Source: Streptomyces neyagawaensis (GTDB taxonomy: Bacteria; Actinomycetota; Actinomycetes; Streptomycetales; Streptomycetaceae). Taken from it: a DNA stretch of 64,000 nt. The translations under genes were made by a program, and so were the position numbers. The DNA is taken from positions 62,001 through 126,000 of the forward strand of contig NZ_JAMGBG010000069.1 in the NCBI RefSeq assembly GCF_023516595.1, read 5' to 3'. The notes under the pieces were generated by a model. The model worked only from the letters and a program-made list of their open reading frames with translations. It did no database searches and was not told the origin of the DNA. Shown piece after piece: positions 63,328 through 64,000 of this stretch. How positions within the stretch are numbered: the stretch's first letter is position 1; each line of letters starts with the position of its first letter.

Positions 63328-64000
63328 GTGAACGTGCTGGACATCCTGTTGCTGGTCGCCGCCGTCTGGTTCGCGATCGTCGGCTTCCGCCAGGGCTTCG
63401 TCGTCGGCATCCTGTCGGTGATCGGTTTCCTGGGCGGCGGCCTCGTCGCCGTCTACACCCTCCCGCTCATCTGGGACTGGATGACCGACAACTCCGAGGT
63501 CAGCACGGCGGCCGCCGTCGTCGCGGTCGTCGTCGTGATCGTCTGCGCCTCCGTCGGCCAGGCCCTCACCACCCACCTCGGCAACAAGCTGCGCCGCTAC
63601 ATCACCTGGTCCCCGGCTCGCGCCCTGGACGCCACCGGCGGCGCCCTCGTCAACGTGGTGGCGATGCTCCTGGTCGCCTGGCTGATCGGTTCCGCGCTCG
63701 CGGGCACGACACTGCCCACGCTCGGCAAGGAGGTCCGCAACTCCAAGGTGTTGCAGGGCGTGGCCCAGGCCCTGCCCAACCAGGCGGACACCTGGTTCGC
63801 GGACTTCTCCTCGGTCCTCGCGCAGAACGGCTTCCCGCAGGTCTTCAGCCCGTTCGCCAACGAGCAGATCACCGACGTCCAGCCCCCCGATCCCGCGCTC
63901 GCCAACAGCCGGGTCGCCCAGCGCGCCAAGCGGTCCATCGTCAAGGTGATGGGCACCGCCGAGAGTTGCGGCAAGGTCCTCGAAGGCACCGGCTTCGTCT
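63328..64000 (+). CDS. MarP-type membrane serine protease (3' end off the window)
   Basis: 224 codons are visible. It begins VNVLDILLLVAAVWFAIVGFRQGFVVGILSVIGFLGGGLVAVY, four helices of the CvpA/colicin V production fold, then ITWSPARALDATGGALVNVVAMLLVAWLIGSA. After a loop comes RAKRSIVKVMGTAESCGKVLEGTGFV, the start of a trypsin-like domain with the oxyanion-type G-T-G-F. This matches mycobacterial MarP (Rv3671c), a periplasmic protease for acid resistance. The catalytic triad lies beyond the window. GTG 63328 follows GAGG at about 9 bases. Confidence 0.88.
   Translation, partial: MNVLDILLLVAAVWFAIVGFRQGFVVGILSVIGFLGGGLVAVYTLPLIWDWMTDNSEVSTAAAVVAVVVVIVCASVGQALTTHLGNKLRRYITWSPARALDATGGALVNVVAMLLVAWLIGSALAGTTLPTLGKEVRNSKVLQGVAQALPNQADTWFADFSSVLAQNGFPQVFSPFANEQITDVQPPDPALANSRVAQRAKRSIVKVMGTAESCGKVLEGTGFV

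Overview
The window is chromosomal DNA of a Streptomyces or close relative. It is very GC-rich, with strong G/C bias at third codon positions, many GTG starts and ATGA/GTGA gene overlaps. It carries actinomycete markers: WblA, a 224-residue Crp, a YbaB-RecR-DUF5063 block, the ask-asd pair, a PASTA-less class A penicillin-binding protein and paired ArsA-like ATPases. From memory, the conserved genes follow the S. coelicolor order around crp, wblA, ask and recR; I could not run a comparison.

Layout. 0-5.5 kb: a truncated polyprenol-type glycosyltransferase with a large membrane domain, a GntR regulator, a class III aminotransferase, and a DJ-1/PfpI-MarR operon with its own palindromic operator. 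5.7-11.1 kb: a membrane Ser/Thr kinase, an orphan SLATT two-helix protein, ybaB, recR and a DUF5063 gene. 11.2-15.1 kb: a STAND NTPase with TPRs, a small two-helix membrane protein that shares a 21-residue Gly/Ala/Ser motif with it, and an M56-type peptidase. 15.2-22 kb: an alpha/beta hydrolase, a secreted NTF2-like protein, an OmpR-type two-component system, then ask-asd bridged by a 15-codon mini-ORF. 22-30.8 kb: a roughly 1 kb low-complexity gap, a SigE-family sigma factor with a membrane partner, SURF1, an S9 peptidase, and an ECF sigma factor with a Met/His-rich membrane protein.

30.9-36.8 kb: an RCK-domain ion channel (with a TTA codon), then a zinc-response-like locus: a cysteine-free bL32 and a COG0523 GTPase divergent from a permease pair, around a candidate Zur box. 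36.8-47.9 kb is the least conserved part: hypothetical genes, a 14-repeat WD40 nSTAND protein, a PD-(D/E)XK-like protein, a secreted protein with a recent internal duplication, a membrane HTH protein and two gene remnants, ending at a tRNA-Pro(CGG). 48-64 kb: metallophosphoesterase, YqeY, PBP, wblA, two ArsA ATPases, RidA, two Nudix hydrolases, an MBL hydrolase, crp, nth and the start of a MarP-type membrane protease.

Two points stand out. First, the STAND NTPase and its two-helix neighbour share a repeated short motif, as expected for an NLR-like sensor that signals to a membrane effector by homotypic assembly. Second, a family of nested palindromic elements (two complete, two partial copies) fills convergent intergenic gaps, and one supplies the stop codon of the COG0523 gene. 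Candidate Crp, Zur, TetR- and MarR-type operators, DnaA boxes and several leaderless promoters are also listed.
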